Positions 62,808 through 64,000 of a DNA stretch of 64,000 nucleotides are shown here, in pieces. Under the pieces are notes generated by a model. It was given only the letters and a program-made list of their open reading frames with translations. It did not search any database and was not told the origin of the DNA. The DNA comes from Chitinophagaceae bacterium (GTDB lineage Bacteria > Bacteroidota > Bacteroidia > Chitinophagales > Chitinophagaceae), in assembly GCA_016786845.1 (NCBI GenBank), contig JAEUVB010000016.1, positions 124,001 to 188,000 on the forward strand, in the 5' to 3' direction. Made by a program: the position numbers and the translations under genes. Within the stretch, counting starts at the first letter, position 1. Every line of letters begins with the position of its first letter.

Positions 62808-64000
62808 ATGCCTAAAGACAACTCGATCAAGTCCGTCCTCATCATCGGCTCCGGACCCATTATCATCGGACAAGCCTGTGAATTTGACTACAGCGGCACC
62901 CAAGCAGCCCGCTCCCTGCGCGAAGAAGGCGTCAAAGTCATCCTCATCAATTCCAATCCCGCCACCATCATGACCGACCCCATGATGGCCGACCGGGTCT
63001 ACCTCCTCCCCCTTACCGTAGAAAGCATCGAACAGATCCTTCAGGAAAATGACATCGATGCGGTATTGCCCACCATGGGCGGTCAAACTGCCCTCAACCT
63101 CGCTAAAGAAGCCGAAGAACTCGGTATCTGGAAACAATACAATGTACGCCTCATCGGGGTCGATATCAAAGCCATCGATAAAGCCGAAGACCGCGAACAA
63201 TTCCGTCAGTGGATGATCGCCCTCGGCGTGAGTGTGGCCCGGGCCAAAACCGCCAACTCATTCCTCGAAGGAAAAGAATTTGCACAAGAAATAGGATTCC
63301 CCCTCGTCATTCGCCCTTCCTTTACCCTGGGCGGCACCGGCGGCGGATTCGTACACGATAAAGATGACCTGGATGAAGCCCTCAACCGCGGACTTCAGGC
63401 TTCACCCATACACGAAGTGCTGGTGGAACAAGCCGTACTCGGATGGAAGGAATTTGAACTCGAACTCCTGCGCGATGCGGCCGATAATGTATGCATCATT
63501 TGTACCGTCGAAAACTTCGATCCGATGGGCGTGCATACCGGCGACTCCATTACCGTGGCCCCGGCCATGACCCTCAGCGATACCGCCTTTCAACTGATGC
63601 GCGATACGGCCATCCGTATGATGCGCGACCTGGGCAATTTTGCCGGAGGCTGTAATGTGCAGTTTGCCATGAACCCCGATACGGAAGAAATTATTGCCAT
63701 CGAAATCAATCCCCGCGTGAGTCGCTCCTCGGCCCTTGCCAGTAAGGCCACCGGTTACCCCATTGCGAAAATCGCCGCCAAACTGGCCATCGGTTATCGC
63801 CTCGATGAATTGAAAAATCAGATCACCAAAACCACCTCGGCCTTTTTTGAACCGACCCTCGATTATGTGATCGTGAAAATACCCCGCTGGAACTTCGATA
63901 AGTTTAAAGGCGCGAAAGATACCCTGGGTCTGCAAATGAAAAGTGTGGGCGAAGTGATGGCCATCGGCCGCAGTTTCAATGAAGCCATACAAAAAGCTTG
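62808..64000 (+). CDS. carB: Carbamoyl-phosphate synthase large subunit (partial, 3' end outside window)
   Basis: CarB makes carbamoyl phosphate from ammonia, bicarbonate and two ATP for arginine and pyrimidine synthesis. About 397 of some 930-1080 residues are visible. The sequence starts [17 protein letters not shown] and has '[20 protein letters not shown]', '[13 protein letters not shown]', '[13 protein letters not shown]', '[15 protein letters not shown]' and '[20 protein letters not shown]', the N-terminal carboxyphosphate half with its ATP grasp. No carA is upstream; that neighbour is a barrel gene. Its codons end in C far more than those of neighbours. The reading frame is open to the edge. 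Confidence 0.95.
   Translation, partial: MPKDNSIKSVLIIGSGPIIIGQACEFDYSGTQAARSLREEGVKVILINSNPATIMTDPMMADRVYLLPLTVESIEQILQENDIDAVLPTMGGQTALNLAKEAEELGIWKQYNVRLIGVDIKAIDKAEDREQFRQWMIALGVSVARAKTANSFLEGKEFAQEIGFPLVIRPSFTLGGTGGGFVHDKDDLDEALNRGLQASPIHEVLVEQAVLGWKEFELELLRDAADNVCIICTVENFDPMGVHTGDSITVAPAMTLSDTAFQLMRDTAIRMMRDLGNFAGGCNVQFAMNPDTEEIIAIEINPRVSRSSALASKATGYPIAKIAAKLAIGYRLDELKNQITKTTSAFFEPTLDYVIVKIPRWNFDKFKGAKDTLGLQMKSVGEVMAIGRSFNEAIQKA

Noticed and set aside
63402..63992. 196-residue minus-strand open frame over carB
   Set aside because: It is antisense to well-conserved CarB motifs; it stays open because of the biased codon use of carB.
1..64000. Insertion sequences, prophage, integrative element or defence island
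   Set aside because: No transposase, integrase, phage structural, restriction or cas-like protein was found in any frame examined, and gene content is housekeeping throughout.

Overview
The window is a stretch of ordinary chromosome from a member of the Bacteroidota, most likely the Chitinophagales/Sphingobacteriia side. The signs are: promoters with the phylum's -7 box TAnnTTTG instead of a TATAAT box and few Shine-Dalgarno sites; an S46 dipeptidyl-peptidase; OMP_b-brl_3-type and BBP2-type outer-membrane barrels; LytS/LytR-type signalling; a three-gene type B succinate dehydrogenase; CreD; MORN_2/YwqK-repeat proteins; and a menaquinone (futalosine pathway) gene. Genes are dense, in short operons on both strands, often meeting tail to tail with 4-13 bp overlaps. 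I see no transposase, integrase, phage gene, CRISPR array or defence island.

Layout. 0-6.5 kb: start of a DUF4340 gene, a large protein that may be a nitronate-monooxygenase-like flavoprotein, valS, a small exported protein with a GldM-C-like tail, and a YkgJ cysteine-cluster protein. 6.4-15.0 kb: an alpha/beta hydrolase with FeoA, hutH, creD (with a perfect 19-bp operator-like inverted repeat), a TPR protein, recQ and tRNA-Phe. 15.1-21.7 kb: rnpA and rpmH, two tandem EGF-like lipoproteins, thiL, a class D beta-lactamase and mutS. 21.9-32.0 kb: DPP7-type peptidase, a LytTR two-component pair, a barrel protein, a WYL regulator, a TPR histidine kinase and a secreted cyclophilin. 32.1-39.5 kb: ribF, holA with a 3'-5' exonuclease, a membrane-anchored coiled-coil protein with rpiB, upp, a methyltransferase and a lone paaA. 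39.6-50.0 kb: a 1097-residue TPR/MORN protein, an LpxL-type acyltransferase, nadD, and a unit of AraC regulator, outer-membrane receptor, PDZ-hydrolase and small protein. 50.0-64.0 kb: sdhCAB, a MORN/TonB-C-like protein, mqnC, a glutathione peroxidase, a BBP2 porin, gpsA, a DUF4349 lipoprotein, prfA, a small barrel and the 5' part of carB.

Most genes are housekeeping (translation, replication and repair, respiration, cofactors, lipid A). The less ordinary items are: a highly folded 125-bp non-coding segment between the DUF4349 gene and prfA, a candidate RNA; a 22-bp/12-bp tandem-repeat tract upstream of a MORN gene; several genes whose promoter box ends only 4-6 nt before the start codon, so their mRNAs are probably leaderless; the paired EGF-like lipoproteins; the giant MORN protein; and the AraC/receptor/PDZ-hydrolase cassette. 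Nothing here is clearly a new biological system; the candidate RNA and the cassette are the best leads.
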